Positions 1 through 9,613 of a DNA stretch of 64,000 bases are shown piece by piece. The DNA is taken from contig JAURCJ010000003.1 of NCBI GenBank assembly GCA_030828505.1, forward strand, positions 1 to 64,000, read 5' to 3'. The position numbers and the translations under genes were made by a program. Under the pieces are notes generated by a model. The model had not been told where the DNA came from, did no database searches, and saw nothing but the letters and a program-made list of their open reading frames with translations. The first letter of the stretch is position 1; the number at the start of each line of letters is the position of its first letter. The stretch comes from Alphaproteobacteria bacterium (GTDB lineage: Bacteria; Pseudomonadota; Alphaproteobacteria; TMED109).

Positions 1-1309
1 CAAGTTCAGTAGCTTCTAATTGCATTGCTATACAATATGTTGAAATTAACTCTGTTACTTCAGGGCCAATCATATGCGCTCCTATAAGTTCTCCAGTTTC
101 ATTATTAAAAATAGTCTTAATAAATCCATCTGAATTTCCTAGAGCTATTGCTTTTCCATTTCCTATTAATGGAAACTTACCAACCTTTATTTTTATTTTT
201 TTTTCAATTGCTTGTTCTTCAGTCAGGCCAATACTGGCAATTTGTGGCCTAGAATAAGTACAACCTGGAATTATCCTTTTATGTTTCAAACTTATTTTGG
301 GATTATGTATGAAATCTACAGCATTGACTCCTTCATGACTTGCTTTATGCGCTAACCAAGGTGCACCTGTTAAATCTCCAATTGCAAAAATACCTTTTTC
401 AGATGTTTGATTAAAATTATCTGTGAGTATTTTTCCATCCTCAGTTTTTATATTAACTGTTTCTATTCCTATATTTTCTATATTTGCATTAATTCCTATA
501 GCCATAATCGCTCTAGAATACTTTTTTTCATACCTATTACCATTTTCATCAACATAATCAGCTAAAATCCCATTTTTATCAGATACAATTTTATTAATTT
601 TGGTACTATTTAAAATTTTTATTTTTGAAGATAACAAACTTTTTTTTGCAAATTCTGAAATTTCTTTATCTTCTGTTGGAAGAATTCTATCTTGAGATTC
701 AATAACGGTTACTTTTGTTCCAAAATCATTATAGAAACTTGCAAATTCAATCCCTATTGCACCTGCACCAACTATAAGAATAGAATCTGGTTTTTCTTGA
801 GGAATCATAGCTTCTTTGTAACTCCATATAAATTTGCCATCATGTTTAAGACCTTCAATATTTTTTGGCCTTGCACCAGTTGCTAGAATTATATTAGATG
901 TAGTATATAAAGTTTCATCATCTTTATTTTTTACAGTTACCCTGCCATTTCCAGCAATTTTTCCCTCTCCATAAATAATATCAACATTATTTTTCTTTAA
1001 TAAGTAATCAACACCTTTTGATAATTGTTCAGAAACCTTTCGAGATCTTGAAACAACTTTTTTCCAGTCAATATTTATACCTTCTAATTTTATGCCAAAA
1101 TCACTTGTTTCAGATAATATATGTTTAATTTCTGATGCTCTTAAAAGTGCCTTTGTAGGAATACAACCCCAGTTTAAACATATACCTCCAAGTTTATCCT
1201 TTTCAATAATTGCTGTTTTTAAACCTAATTGACTAGCCCTTATAGCTGCAACATAGCCACCTGGTCCACTCCCAATTATAATTACATCATATGAATTGTT
1301 TCCTGTCAT
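1..1309 (-). CDS. lpdA: Dihydrolipoamide dehydrogenase, PDH E3 (partial)
   Basis: E3 flavoprotein that reoxidises dihydrolipoyl groups of the pyruvate dehydrogenase complex with NAD+. The frame starts at ATG 1309 and leaves the window on the left after about 436 codons, so roughly the last 30 residues are missing. Visible are the FAD-binding GSGPGG (residues 13-18), the redox disulfide in GGICLNWGCIPTK (Cys44 and Cys49), and near the edge the dimer-interface stretch GAHMIGPEVTELI typical of E3. It is the last gene of the pdhA-pdhB-pdhC-lpd cluster, 5 nt after pdhC, so it is most likely dedicated to PDH. The family assignment is secure; which 2-oxo-acid complex it serves is inferred from position. 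Confidence 0.97.
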   Translation of the reverse strand, partial: MTGNNSYDVIIIGSGPGGYVAAIRASQLGLKTAIIEKDKLGGICLNWGCIPTKALLRASEIKHILSETSDFGIKLEGINIDWKKVVSRSRKVSEQLSKGVDYLLKKNNVDIIYGEGKIAGNGRVTVKNKDDETLYTTSNIILATGARPKNIEGLKHDGKFIWSYKEAMIPQEKPDSILIVGAGAIGIEFASFYNDFGTKVTVIESQDRILPTEDKEISEFAKKSLLSSKIKILNSTKINKIVSDKNGILADYVDENGNRYEKKYSRAIMAIGINANIENIGIETVNIKTEDGKILTDNFNQTSEKGIFAIGDLTGAPWLAHKASHEGVNAVDFIHNPKISLKHKRIIPGCTYSRPQIASIGLTEEQAIEKKIKIKVGKFPLIGNGKAIALGNSDGFIKTIFNNETGELIGAHMIGPEVTELISTYCIAMQLEATEL

Positions 1310-1314
1310 TTTAC

Positions 1315-2667
1315 TTATACAATCATTTTAATTGGGTTTTCTATTATATCTTTAAACTCTTTTAATAACTTTGCACCTACTGCACCGTCAATTACTCTAT
1401 GGTCACCTGATAACTGACATGTCATAATATTAGCAATTTCAATATTATTATTAATAACTATTGGTCTTTTTGAAACACTCCCAATAGCCAATATACCTGA
1501 TTGTGGAGGATTAATTATAGCAGAAAAATTATCAATTTCATACATACCTAAATTACTGATAGAAAAATTACCCCCTTCATACTCATGAGGTAAGAGTTTT
1601 CCTGAATTTGCCCTAGCTATAAAATCTTTCATTTTCTTAGATATATCACTTAACCTTAAATAATCTGCATTTTTTATAACTGGAGTAAATAGACCATCCT
1701 CTACTGCAACTGCAACACTAATATCTATTGAGCCGTATTGTATAATCTCATTTCCATCCCAAGAACAATTAGCATCAGGAACTTTAGAAAGTGACATTGC
1801 AAGCGCTTTAATAATTAAGTCATTTATGGATATTTTGTTTTCAGGAACTAAATTTTTATTTATAAAACTTCTACCTTTTAAGAGTTCATTGACATTACAG
1901 TTAACTGATAAATAAAAATGAGGTACTTCTCTTTTAGATTTAGATAGCCTTTCTGCAATAACCTTTCTCATAGAAGAAGTTTTTTTTCTAATATCAGGAT
2001 TATTTTTTATACTAGAATAATTAATTAAGTTATTATTATTACTAATAAAATTAGTAATATCTTTCTTTATAATTCTTCCTCTGGGGCCTGTTCCTGTAAT
2101 TGATTTTAGATTAACCTTATTTTGAATTGCTATCCTTTTAGCTAATGGGCTTATAGCAATACGGCCTTTATCAATGTAACTGGAATCTAATGTATTTTTT
2201 TCTACCAAATCTTCTTCTAAACTTTGGAGAGAAATATTATCATTATTAATTATAATATTTTCGTTATGTTCTTTATTTTTATCTTCACTATTATCTTTTA
2301 AACCACTAATTTCTGTACTATTGTCTAGAACTTTATCATTGGTCTTTTCAATTTTAGAAGTACGTTTTTTATCATTTCCAGTTTTATGTTTATTTAATAC
2401 TTCTTCTACATCCTTATCTGAATCATTTTTATTTCTTAGTACAGCAATTAATGCATTCACACTTATTCCTTCTTCTCCGTCATTAAATAAAACTTTATCT
2501 AAAATACCTTCATCAACTGCTTCAATTTCCATAGTAGCTTTATCTGTTTCTACTTCAGCTATGATATCCCCTGATTTAATTTCATCTCCAACATTCTTGC
2601 ACCATTTAGCAAGATTACCCTCTGTCATTGTGGGAGACAAGGAAGGCATTAGAATTGCTGTTGCCAT
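1315..2667 (-). CDS. pdhC: Pyruvate dehydrogenase E2, dihydrolipoamide acetyltransferase
   Basis: Core acetyltransferase of the PDH complex, passing the acetyl group from lipoamide to CoA. Domain order: one lipoyl domain (1-78) with the lipoylated lysine in VETDKATME (Lys43); a long low-complexity Asn/Lys/Glu/Asp/Ser linker (about 79-167); the E1/E3-binding peripheral domain (about 168-205, ISPLAKRIA and GTGPRGRIIKKDI); and the catalytic domain (about 225-450) with DHRVIDG (His423, Asp427). At 450 residues it is normal for a one-lipoyl E2. ATG 2667 follows an AAGGAG Shine-Dalgarno. It is separated from pdhB by a 148-nt gap, the only sizeable gap in this cluster. Confidence 0.98.
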   Translation of the reverse strand: MATAILMPSLSPTMTEGNLAKWCKNVGDEIKSGDIIAEVETDKATMEIEAVDEGILDKVLFNDGEEGISVNALIAVLRNKNDSDKDVEEVLNKHKTGNDKKRTSKIEKTNDKVLDNSTEISGLKDNSEDKNKEHNENIIINNDNISLQSLEEDLVEKNTLDSSYIDKGRIAISPLAKRIAIQNKVNLKSITGTGPRGRIIKKDITNFISNNNNLINYSSIKNNPDIRKKTSSMRKVIAERLSKSKREVPHFYLSVNCNVNELLKGRSFINKNLVPENKISINDLIIKALAMSLSKVPDANCSWDGNEIIQYGSIDISVAVAVEDGLFTPVIKNADYLRLSDISKKMKDFIARANSGKLLPHEYEGGNFSISNLGMYEIDNFSAIINPPQSGILAIGSVSKRPIVINNNIEIANIMTCQLSGDHRVIDGAVGAKLLKEFKDIIENPIKMIV

Positions 2668-2815
2668 TTTTTTTACTCCTTAGTATTTAAAGTAATAATT
2701 ATACAAAATATTTAAAATTATAAATTGCAAAAAACAATATTATGTTAATTTATACGCAATATATAACAATATTTTTTTATCTCTATAACACAATATGCCT
2801 TTACTATATAAATTA
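2668..2815 (-). promoter_or_regulatory. pdhB-pdhC spacer with repeated CAATAT hexamers, possible pdhC promoter
   Basis: This 148-nt AT-rich spacer holds no gene. On the plus strand the hexamer CAATAT occurs at 2735, 2757, 2767 and 2791 (ATATTG on the transcribed strand); the copies at 2735 and 2767 extend to AACAATATT. A minus-strand TATAAT (2703-2698) lies about 30 nt before the pdhC start, but no good -35 sits at the right distance. It may be a second entry point for pdhC-lpd with operator-like repeats. This is speculative, because short AT hexamers recur easily in such DNA. Confidence 0.25.
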
Positions 2816-3787
2816 TTAAAATAATCTTCTACATAACTTAAATATATTATCTTGATCAGGTATACACAATTTTTCTAAATTACTCGCATATGGTAGAGGA
2901 ACATTTAATGCTGCAATTCTCTCCGGGGGAGCATCAAGATAATCAAAAGCTTTTGAAGTAACTTCTGAAATTATTTCAGCACCTATCCCAGAACTCATCC
3001 AACCCTCTTCTACAGATACGAGCCTATTAGTCTTTTTTACTGATTTAATTATAGTATTAGTGTCCAATGGCCTTAGAGTTCTTAAATCTATTACTTCAGC
3101 ACTAATATTTTCTTTTTCTAATAATTCTGCAGCTTTAAGAGCTGCATGAACTCCTCTAGAAAATGAAGTTATAGTAATATCACTTCCAGATTTTTTAATA
3201 TTAGCAGAACCAATAGGAATTGAATAATCAATTTCAGGTACTTCAAAAACTTCATTATATAATAATTCATTCTCTAAAAATATTACTGGATTAGGGTCTC
3301 TTATTGCTGATTTCAGTAAACCTTTTGCATCTGCACTATCATAAGGAGCAACAACTTTTAAGCCGGGTATATTAGTAAATAAGGCACTAAGGTCATGACT
3401 ATGCTGAGCAGCAACTTGTAACGCAGAGCCATTTGGCCCTCTAAACACTATAGGAATATTAACTAACCCTCCTGACATATAATATGTCTTAGCTGCAGAG
3501 TTTATAATTTGATCAATAGCTTGAAATGCAAAATTCCACGTCATAAATTCAACTATAGGTCTAAGCCCTCCCATGGAAGCACCAACAGCTAAACCAGTAA
3601 ATCCTGCCTCAGTAATAGGAGTATCTACAATTCTCTGATTTCCAAATTCAGATATAAGACCTTGACTCACTTTATATGCACCTTCATATTCTCCTACTTC
3701 TTCCCCTATTAAGAAAACATTAGGGTTTGATCTCATCTCTTCAGCCATTGCATCTCTAATTGCAGATCTTACTGGAAATTTACTCAT
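2816..3787 (-). CDS. pdhB: Pyruvate dehydrogenase E1 beta subunit
   Basis: Beta subunit of the heterotetrameric (alpha2beta2) thiamine-diphosphate E1 of PDH. It has the standard N-terminal half ([36 protein letters not shown]) and the transketolase C-terminal domain ([19 protein letters not shown]). About 323 residues. Many alphaproteobacterial E1 beta proteins carry an extra N-terminal lipoyl domain; it is absent here, so the E2 lipoyl domain must serve alone. Two adjacent ATGs (3790, 3787) overlap the pdhA stop; GAGG is 3 nt before the first and 6 nt before the second, which favours 3787. The overlap implies translational coupling to pdhA and equal subunit supply. The open frame reaches further upstream to 3829, inside pdhA, without support. 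Confidence 0.97.
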   Translation of the reverse strand: MSKFPVRSAIRDAMAEEMRSNPNVFLIGEEVGEYEGAYKVSQGLISEFGNQRIVDTPITEAGFTGLAVGASMGGLRPIVEFMTWNFAFQAIDQIINSAAKTYYMSGGLVNIPIVFRGPNGSALQVAAQHSHDLSALFTNIPGLKVVAPYDSADAKGLLKSAIRDPNPVIFLENELLYNEVFEVPEIDYSIPIGSANIKKSGSDITITSFSRGVHAALKAAELLEKENISAEVIDLRTLRPLDTNTIIKSVKKTNRLVSVEEGWMSSGIGAEIISEVTSKAFDYLDAPPERIAALNVPLPYASNLEKLCIPDQDNIFKLCRRLF

Positions 3788-5048
3788 CATAATCCTCACA
3801 AAGAACATCTGTATACAAATCATCTTCATTTGAAGGATTACTATTTATAGCTTTTTCTGCTAAGTTACTTATTTCTGACCTTATTTTATCATCTATGCTC
3901 TGAAGCTTTTTAGAACTATATATTTTTTTATCAACTAACTTCTTTTTCATAAATTCAATAGGATCCTGTTCTTCTCTCATTTTTTGAACCTCTTCTCGGG
4001 TTCTATATTTTGCTGGATCTGACATAGAATGGCCTCTATATCTATATGTTTTCATTTCAAGTATAATAGGACCATTACCCTCTCGAACCCATTTTACGGC
4101 CTTTTGTGCTGCAAGGTAAACAGAAATAGGATTCATACCATTAACAGCAAAGCCAGGTATTCCAAATGATTCACCATGTTTACTCAAATCTGTTCCTGCG
4201 CTAGCTCTCTTAATAGAAGTTCCCATCCCATACTGATTATTTTCAATACAAAATATTATAGGCAATTTCCATAATGAGGCCATATTATAAGATTCATATA
4301 CTTGCCCTTGGTTAGCAGCACCATCTCCAAAGTAAGTAAGTGATAAAGAAGGTTTATTTAAATATTTTGAAGCAAAGGCTAAACCAGTTCCTATTGGAAC
4401 CTGAGCACCTACAATTCCGTGTCCACCCCAAAAATTATTTTTAGGGTCAAACATATGCATAGACCCACCTTTACCTTTAGATATACCATCTCCCTTTCCC
4501 ATTAATTCACATAATAATTTATATGGTGATGCCCCACGTGACAATAAATGTGCATGACATCTATAACCAGTAATAACATTGTCATCTTTATTAATTGCAG
4601 CTTCCATACCTACAGAAACTGCTTCTTGACCTATATATAGGTGACAAAACCCCCCAATTAATCCTAAACCATATAGTTGACCTACTCTCTCTTCAAATCT
4701 TCTTAAGTAAAGCATTTTTTCATAAAAGGATTCTAATGTCTTATTACTTATATCATTCTCATTAAAATTGTCGTATTTTTCTAGTAATTCAGTATTAAGT
4801 GAGGAATTATCTTGAAAATTATTTACAGACATCCCAGGAGGAATAAAACCTTGAGGTATAGTGCCTCCAGCTTTTAATAAAAGTTTAATTATTGAAGGTT
4901 TCCATCTATCTGGTATGCCTTGTTGCTTCCAAGAGTAAACTGTTTTTTCATTTAAAACAATATTAGTAAATTTAGAGAGATTTTTTGCTAATAATCTTCC
5001 ACCACCTAGCTCATCTATAATATTAGAATAATCTTTATCCTTTAACAT
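3780..5048 (-). CDS. pdhA: Pyruvate dehydrogenase E1 alpha with N-terminal HTH-like extension
   Basis: ThDP-binding alpha subunit of pyruvate dehydrogenase E1. The catalytic part begins near residue 100 ([20 protein letters not shown]) and carries the ThDP/Mg motif [15 protein letters not shown] ending in ENNQYGMG, and the phosphorylation-loop-like [15 protein letters not shown]. It ends in normal E1 alpha fashion. Unusual is the first part of the 422-residue protein. Residues 8-60 read like a small Cro/YdaS-type helix-turn-helix: [15 protein letters not shown], then [16 protein letters not shown], then a final helix [20 protein letters not shown] turn and an acidic linker follow. Usual E1 alpha subunits are about 320-350 residues. 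ATG 5048 has no clear Shine-Dalgarno; the internal ATG at 4832 has a pyrimidine-rich CCUCCU upstream and is worse. No stop or frameshift separates the two parts, so a fusion is the simplest reading; DNA binding is inference. Confidence 0.95.
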   Translation of the reverse strand: MLKDKDYSNIIDELGGGRLLAKNLSKFTNIVLNEKTVYSWKQQGIPDRWKPSIIKLLLKAGGTIPQGFIPPGMSVNNFQDNSSLNTELLEKYDNFNENDISNKTLESFYEKMLYLRRFEERVGQLYGLGLIGGFCHLYIGQEAVSVGMEAAINKDDNVITGYRCHAHLLSRGASPYKLLCELMGKGDGISKGKGGSMHMFDPKNNFWGGHGIVGAQVPIGTGLAFASKYLNKPSLSLTYFGDGAANQGQVYESYNMASLWKLPIIFCIENNQYGMGTSIKRASAGTDLSKHGESFGIPGFAVNGMNPISVYLAAQKAVKWVREGNGPIILEMKTYRYRGHSMSDPAKYRTREEVQKMREEQDPIEFMKKKLVDKKIYSSKKLQSIDDKIRSEISNLAEKAINSNPSNEDDLYTDVLCEDYDE

Positions 5049-5089
5049 ATAGAATAATTTAGTTATTATACAGAATAAGTCAAATAATT

Positions 5090-5413
5090 TTATTCTAGAG
5101 AAATGAGAATTTCATCTTTTGAAGAATAGCCTAACTTAGATCGAGTCAGCTCGTCTAATAAATCTAAATTATTTTGAACATTAGTTATTTTACTAACCAA
5201 TAATTCTTTAAATACTAGTTCTTTTTCTTTACTATCAAGTATATTTAAATTCTGTTCTACTAAATCTTTTTTGTTTTCTAATGGATTTAAACTTATATTA
5301 CCATTAATAAAATGGAAAATAAAATAAGCCCCTGTAAAAAACACACATGTTCTAAAAAATATATTTCTTACAAAAATATAATTATTATTTTTAAAATTTA
5401 ATTTTTTATACAT
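5090..5413 (-). CDS. ftsB: FtsB/DivIC-family septum formation protein
   Basis: Small bitopic membrane protein of the FtsB/DivIC family, which links FtsL and FtsQ in the divisome. It shows a basic N-terminus, one membrane helix (about residues 15-35, FFRTCVFFTGAYFIFHFI), a coiled-coil-prone periplasmic stretch (KDLVEQNLNILDSKEKELV), and the family ending DLLDELTRSKLGYSSKDE. About 107 residues from ATG 5413; the frame can also begin at GTG 5428. Its position between eno and pdhA is the standard alphaproteobacterial one and supports the call despite low sequence conservation. Confidence 0.85.
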   Translation of the reverse strand: MYKKLNFKNNNYIFVRNIFFRTCVFFTGAYFIFHFINGNISLNPLENKKDLVEQNLNILDSKEKELVFKELLVSKITNVQNNLDLLDELTRSKLGYSSKDEILISLE

Positions 5414-5449
5414 AACATAATGAATCACTTAATTTTAAAATAGTCAATA

Positions 5450-6724
5450 TTAATTACCAAAATAATTATCTTTGTTATATAAGGCCTTATCTCCTAATAA
5501 TTCTTCTATTCTTAATAATTGATTATATTTACTTAATCTATCTGATCTTGACAAAGAGCCTGTTTTAATTTGACCTGCATTCGTAGCTACAGATAAGTCA
5601 GAAATAAAATGATCTTCAGTTTCTCCTGACCTATGGGAAATCATTGAAGTATAAGAAGCTTTCTTAGCCATATTTATTGCATTTAATGTTTCAGTTAATG
5701 TACCTATCTGATTAAATTTTATTAAGATAGAATTAGCTATATTATCTCTTATACCCTTTTCTAATCTACTTGTATTAGTTACAAATAAATCATCCCCTAC
5801 TAGTTGCACACTACTGCCCATTTGCTTGGTCATACTCTTCCAGCCATCCCAATCATCTTCAGCTAAACCATCTTCTATGGAAATAATAGGATATTCTTTA
5901 GTAAGATTGTTTAAATAATCTATTAATTCTTGGCTATCTAATTTCTTGCCTTCACTATTTAATACATATTTATTATCCTGATAGAACTCTGTTGAAGCAA
6001 CATCTAATGCTATAGATATATTTTTACCAGGAAGATAACCTGCCTTTTCAATTGCTATTATTATATAATCTAAAGCCTCTTTATGTGATGAAAAATCGGG
6101 AGCAAACCCTCCTTCATCTCCTACAGCAATAGAGTAATTTTTTTCTATCAATATGTTTTTTAATGACTGAAAGACTTCCGCACCACACCTTAAAGCTTCA
6201 CTAAAACTTTCAAAGCCGTAAGGTACAATCATTAATTCTTGAAAATCTAAACTATTATTAGCATGGGCTCCTCCATTAATTATATTCATAAATGGTATAG
6301 GTAAATTAACAGAGGACTCACCTCCAATATGAAGAAATAAAGGAACGTTTTTGGAAGTTGCAGCCGCTCTTGAGCATGCTAGTGATGCTCCTAAAATACT
6401 ATTTCCTCCCAAATTTGCTTTATTAGTTGTACCATCAAGTTCAATTAAAATATTATCAATATTCTCTTGGTCTAGACAATTTTGCCCCTTCAAAGCATTA
6501 GATATCTCATTATTAACTATTTGTACTGCTTTTTTTACTCCTTTACCTAAAAACCTAGAATCATTATCTCTTTTTTCTATTACTTCATAAGCACCAGTTG
6601 AGGCTCCAGAAGGTACAGAAGCTCTTCCTATCAAGTTATTTTCTAATAACACATCTACTTCAAGCGTAGGATTGCCTCGGCTATCTATAATTTCTCTTCC
6701 TATAATTTTATTTATAATTGTCAT
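5450..6724 (-). CDS. eno: Enolase
   Basis: Phosphopyruvate hydratase, interconverting 2-phosphoglycerate and phosphoenolpyruvate in the cytoplasm. Clear signatures: [19 protein letters not shown] at the N-terminus, [12 protein letters not shown], the catalytic-loop glutamates in [10 protein letters not shown], metal ligands in [21 protein letters not shown] and [10 protein letters not shown], the catalytic lysine in [14 protein letters not shown], and [11 protein letters not shown]. About 424 residues, normal length. Two adjacent ATGs (6727, 6724) lie after AAGG within TAAAGGTATA; the second fits spacing and the family N-terminus. The frame continues upstream to 6742 into the kdsA stop region. 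It follows kdsA closely, and PEP is a substrate of KdsA. Confidence 0.98.
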   Translation of the reverse strand: MTIINKIIGREIIDSRGNPTLEVDVLLENNLIGRASVPSGASTGAYEVIEKRDNDSRFLGKGVKKAVQIVNNEISNALKGQNCLDQENIDNILIELDGTTNKANLGGNSILGASLACSRAAATSKNVPLFLHIGGESSVNLPIPFMNIINGGAHANNSLDFQELMIVPYGFESFSEALRCGAEVFQSLKNILIEKNYSIAVGDEGGFAPDFSSHKEALDYIIIAIEKAGYLPGKNISIALDVASTEFYQDNKYVLNSEGKKLDSQELIDYLNNLTKEYPIISIEDGLAEDDWDGWKSMTKQMGSSVQLVGDDLFVTNTSRLEKGIRDNIANSILIKFNQIGTLTETLNAINMAKKASYTSMISHRSGETEDHFISDLSVATNAGQIKTGSLSRSDRLSKYNQLLRIEELLGDKALYNKDNYFGN

Positions 6725-6734
6725 CATTATACCT

Positions 6735-7577
6735 TTATTCACTAGATAAATTTTTTGCTATTTCATCATGCTGAATTAAAATTTGAAGCAAACTCTTAAG
6801 TTTATCCAAAGGCCACATATTAGGACCATCACTAGGAGCGCTATCAGGTGCTTCATGGGTTTCCATAAATATAGCTGCAACTCCAATTGCAGATGCAGCT
6901 GTAGCTAAAGTAGGAACAAATTCTCTTTGTCCACTAGACTTATCACCTAATCCACCTGGCTGTTGTACAGAATGAGTAGCATCAAAAACTACTGGATGCC
7001 CAAATTCCTTTAAGATTGGGATAGATCTAAAATCGGATATAAGAGTATTATAACCAAAACTCGCACCTCTCTCACAAATCATAACTCCACCATCACCATT
7101 TTGTGATAACTTTTCTGCGACATTCTTCATATCCCATGGAGCTAAGAATTGTCCTTTTTTTACCATTATTGGTAAATTTGACTTAGCTGACTCTATTAAT
7201 AAATCTGTTTGTCTACATAAAAAAGCTGGTATTTGAATTACATCTACCACTTCAGATAATATTGGTACTTGTTCCTTTTCATGCACATCAGTAATTATTG
7301 GGCACCCTACTTTATCTTTTAATACTCTAAATATCTCCATAGTATCATGGATACCAGGCCCTCTGGAGGAATTTAGAGAGGTTCTATTAGCCTTATCAAA
7401 GGAAGACTTATATATAAAGTTTAAACCTAATGAATTACAGATACTATCTATTTTACTAGCCATTTTTAATGCGTGGTCGACACCCTCCATCACACAAGGT
7501 CCAGCAATTAAAGTAAATTTATTATTATTACTTATAGTGAAATTTTTTACTCTGATTTCTTTCATATTTTTATTCAT
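6735..7577 (-). CDS. kdsA: 3-deoxy-D-manno-octulosonate 8-phosphate synthase
   Basis: Condenses PEP with arabinose 5-phosphate to make KDO-8-phosphate, the precursor of the inner core of lipopolysaccharide. Signatures: [97 protein letters not shown] and the C-terminal [17 protein letters not shown]. 280 residues, full length. ATG 7577 overlaps the pyrG stop in an ATGA junction. Its presence, with the lipid A genes at 21981-26225, shows that the cell makes KDO-containing LPS. Confidence 0.98.
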   Translation of the reverse strand: MNKNMKEIRVKNFTISNNNKFTLIAGPCVMEGVDHALKMASKIDSICNSLGLNFIYKSSFDKANRTSLNSSRGPGIHDTMEIFRVLKDKVGCPIITDVHEKEQVPILSEVVDVIQIPAFLCRQTDLLIESAKSNLPIMVKKGQFLAPWDMKNVAEKLSQNGDGGVMICERGASFGYNTLISDFRSIPILKEFGHPVVFDATHSVQQPGGLGDKSSGQREFVPTLATAASAIGVAAIFMETHEAPDSAPSDGPNMWPLDKLKSLLQILIQHDEIAKNLSSE

Positions 7578-9202
7578 TTTTTCCTAATTTTTTTAATTGC
7601 AGAAATAAAAGATTTGAATATTGGATGTGGCATAAATGGTCTAGACTTTAATTCTGGATGAAACTGAACTCCTAAAAACCATGGATGAGTATCAATTTCT
7701 ATAATTTCAGGCAACATAGAATCTGGAGATTTTCCAGAAAATATCATACCTTTTTTACTCAATTTATCCTCAAAAATTGAATTTACTTCATAGCGATGCC
7801 TGTGTCTTTCATGTATAGTATTTTTTTTATAAATTTTATAAGCTAAAGACCCTTTTAAAATTTTACAAGGATAAGAACCTAATCTCATAGTACCACCTAC
7901 ATCTGATGATTTAGACCTAACTTCTTTTTTACCATCACGATACCATTCGGTAAGCAAGCCTATTACATTGTTTTCTGTATTAATAAACTCTGAAGAATTA
8001 GCATTTTTTATATTTAACACATTTCTAGAAAATTCTATAACTGCTAACTGAAGACCAAGACAAATTCCTAAAAAAGGCATTCCATTTAAACGTGCATAAT
8101 TAATAGCATTAATTTTTCCAGCAATTCCTCTTTCACCGAAACCACCAGGAACTATAATGCCATTTATATTATTAAATTTTGACTTTAAGGATTTTTGACT
8201 GAGACTTTCCGAATTAATCCAGTGAATACTTACTCCTAAATTATTACCCAAACCTCCATGGACTAAAGCTTCATTTAATGACTTATATGCATCAGGTAGA
8301 TCTGTATATTTCCCTACTATACCAATATTAATATTGCTTTTGACATTATTTGCAGATTGAACAATTCTTTTCCATTTATTTAAGTTAATCTTATTAGGCT
8401 TAATATTAAAATGTTTAAGAACTTGGCTATCTAATTTTTCTTTATGATATACTATGGGAACATTATATATATTTTTAACATCAAGTGCTTGAATAACGTC
8501 TTCAGATTTTACATTACAGAATAAAGCAATTTTATCTATTTCATTTCTTTCTATTGATCTGTCACATCTACATAATAATATATTAGGCTGGATACCTATT
8601 TCTCTTAATTCTTTCACAGAGTGTTGAGTTGGCTTAGTTTTTTGCTCATTTGAAGTATGAATATATGGTACTAAAGTTAAATGAATATATATAGCCCTAT
8701 TTTCACCTATTTCATTTCCAAATTGTCTAATAGCTTCTAAAAAAGGAAGGCTTTCAATATCACCAACTGTTCCGCCAATTTCTACTAAAATAAAGTCACA
8801 ATTAGATATATCTTTATTTATAAAAGACTTTATTTCATCAGTAACGTGAGGAATAACTTGTACTGTACTCCCTAAATAAGAACCTTCTCTTTCTTTATTA
8901 ATTACATTTTGATAAATTCTTCCAGTAGTTATGTTATCATTTTGCTTAGCAGGAACTCCTGTAAATCTCTCATAATGCCCTAAATCTAAATCTGTTTCAG
9001 CACCATCATCAGTAACGAAAACTTCACCATGTTGATATGGACTCATAGTACCAGGATCTACATTAATATAAGGGTCTAACTTTCTTATTCTTACTGAATA
9101 CCCTCTAGCTTGAAGTAGAGCACCAATTGCTGATGCTGATATACCCTTACCTAAAGAAGAAACTACACCACCTGTGATAAATATAAATCTTGGCTTAGCC
9201 AT
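7574..9202 (-). CDS. pyrG: CTP synthase
   Basis: Converts UTP to CTP using ATP and glutamine-derived ammonia. The N-terminal synthetase domain starts with [19 protein letters not shown] and contains [18 protein letters not shown], and [21 protein letters not shown]. The C-terminal class I glutamine amidotransferase domain has the nucleophile in [15 protein letters not shown] and the His/Glu pair in [11 protein letters not shown]. 542 residues, normal. ATG 9202 is preceded by AAAGGTG at good spacing. The eno-kdsA-pyrG-secG-tpiA order is the conserved alphaproteobacterial block, and the ATGA overlap couples it to kdsA. Confidence 0.98.
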   Translation of the reverse strand: MAKPRFIFITGGVVSSLGKGISASAIGALLQARGYSVRIRKLDPYINVDPGTMSPYQHGEVFVTDDGAETDLDLGHYERFTGVPAKQNDNITTGRIYQNVINKEREGSYLGSTVQVIPHVTDEIKSFINKDISNCDFILVEIGGTVGDIESLPFLEAIRQFGNEIGENRAIYIHLTLVPYIHTSNEQKTKPTQHSVKELREIGIQPNILLCRCDRSIERNEIDKIALFCNVKSEDVIQALDVKNIYNVPIVYHKEKLDSQVLKHFNIKPNKINLNKWKRIVQSANNVKSNINIGIVGKYTDLPDAYKSLNEALVHGGLGNNLGVSIHWINSESLSQKSLKSKFNNINGIIVPGGFGERGIAGKINAINYARLNGMPFLGICLGLQLAVIEFSRNVLNIKNANSSEFINTENNVIGLLTEWYRDGKKEVRSKSSDVGGTMRLGSYPCKILKGSLAYKIYKKNTIHERHRHRYEVNSIFEDKLSKKGMIFSGKSPDSMLPEIIEIDTHPWFLGVQFHPELKSRPFMPHPIFKSFISAIKKIRKK

Positions 9203-9245
9203 AAAACACCTTTAACAATGTTTTTATAAAATAATTCTTCATGTA

Positions 9246-9587
9246 TTATTCTGCTTTTGGTGGAGCAGGGTTTTCCATTTCTTCATCAATATTTATTAAT
9301 GGTATATTCATTTCAGTATCTACCGAACCATCTAAGATACTTGAACTATCTTTATTATTTCTACTTTCCATTACTGCAAGAATTAAACTTGTAATCATAA
9401 AAAGCGCAGCAAAAATTGCCGTAATTCTAGTTAAAAAATTTGCAGAACCTTGATTACCCATAATACCGCTTAGAGACATACCTCCTCCAAGACCACCCAA
9501 AGCTCCTCCGTCACTTCTTTGTAATAAAATAAAAACTATCAAACCTAATGCTAAAAGCACATGGATTGCCAAAACTATTTCCGCCAT
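9246..9587 (-). CDS. secG: SecG, preprotein translocase subunit
   Basis: Small accessory subunit of the SecYEG channel in the inner membrane. It has two membrane helices (about 3-22, VLAIHVLLALGLIVFILLQ, and about 53-72, ITAIFAALFMITSLILAVM) separated by the typical glycine-rich loop GGALGGLGGGMSLSGIMG, then an acidic, proline-containing tail. 113 residues, normal for the family. It sits 26 nt after the tpiA stop on the same strand and upstream of pyrG, as usual. Confidence 0.95.
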   Translation of the reverse strand: MAEIVLAIHVLLALGLIVFILLQRSDGGALGGLGGGMSLSGIMGNQGSANFLTRITAIFAALFMITSLILAVMESRNNKDSSSILDGSVDTEMNIPLINIDEEMENPAPPKAE

Positions 9588-9613
9588 ATCAAATCCTATC
9601 CGTATTTATAAAA

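Noticed and set aside
2321-2683. Plus-strand open frame of about 120 codons opposite the E2 linker and lipoyl domain
   Set aside because: Composition mirrors the low-complexity linker on the other strand; no independent support.
4780-4832. Internal ATG 4832 as the real pdhA start, leaving the HTH-like part untranslated
   Set aside because: The bases before it are pyrimidine-rich (CCUCCU in the mRNA), not a ribosome-binding site, and the upstream codons form a coherent domain-like sequence. Not fully excluded, since ATG 5048 also lacks a Shine-Dalgarno.
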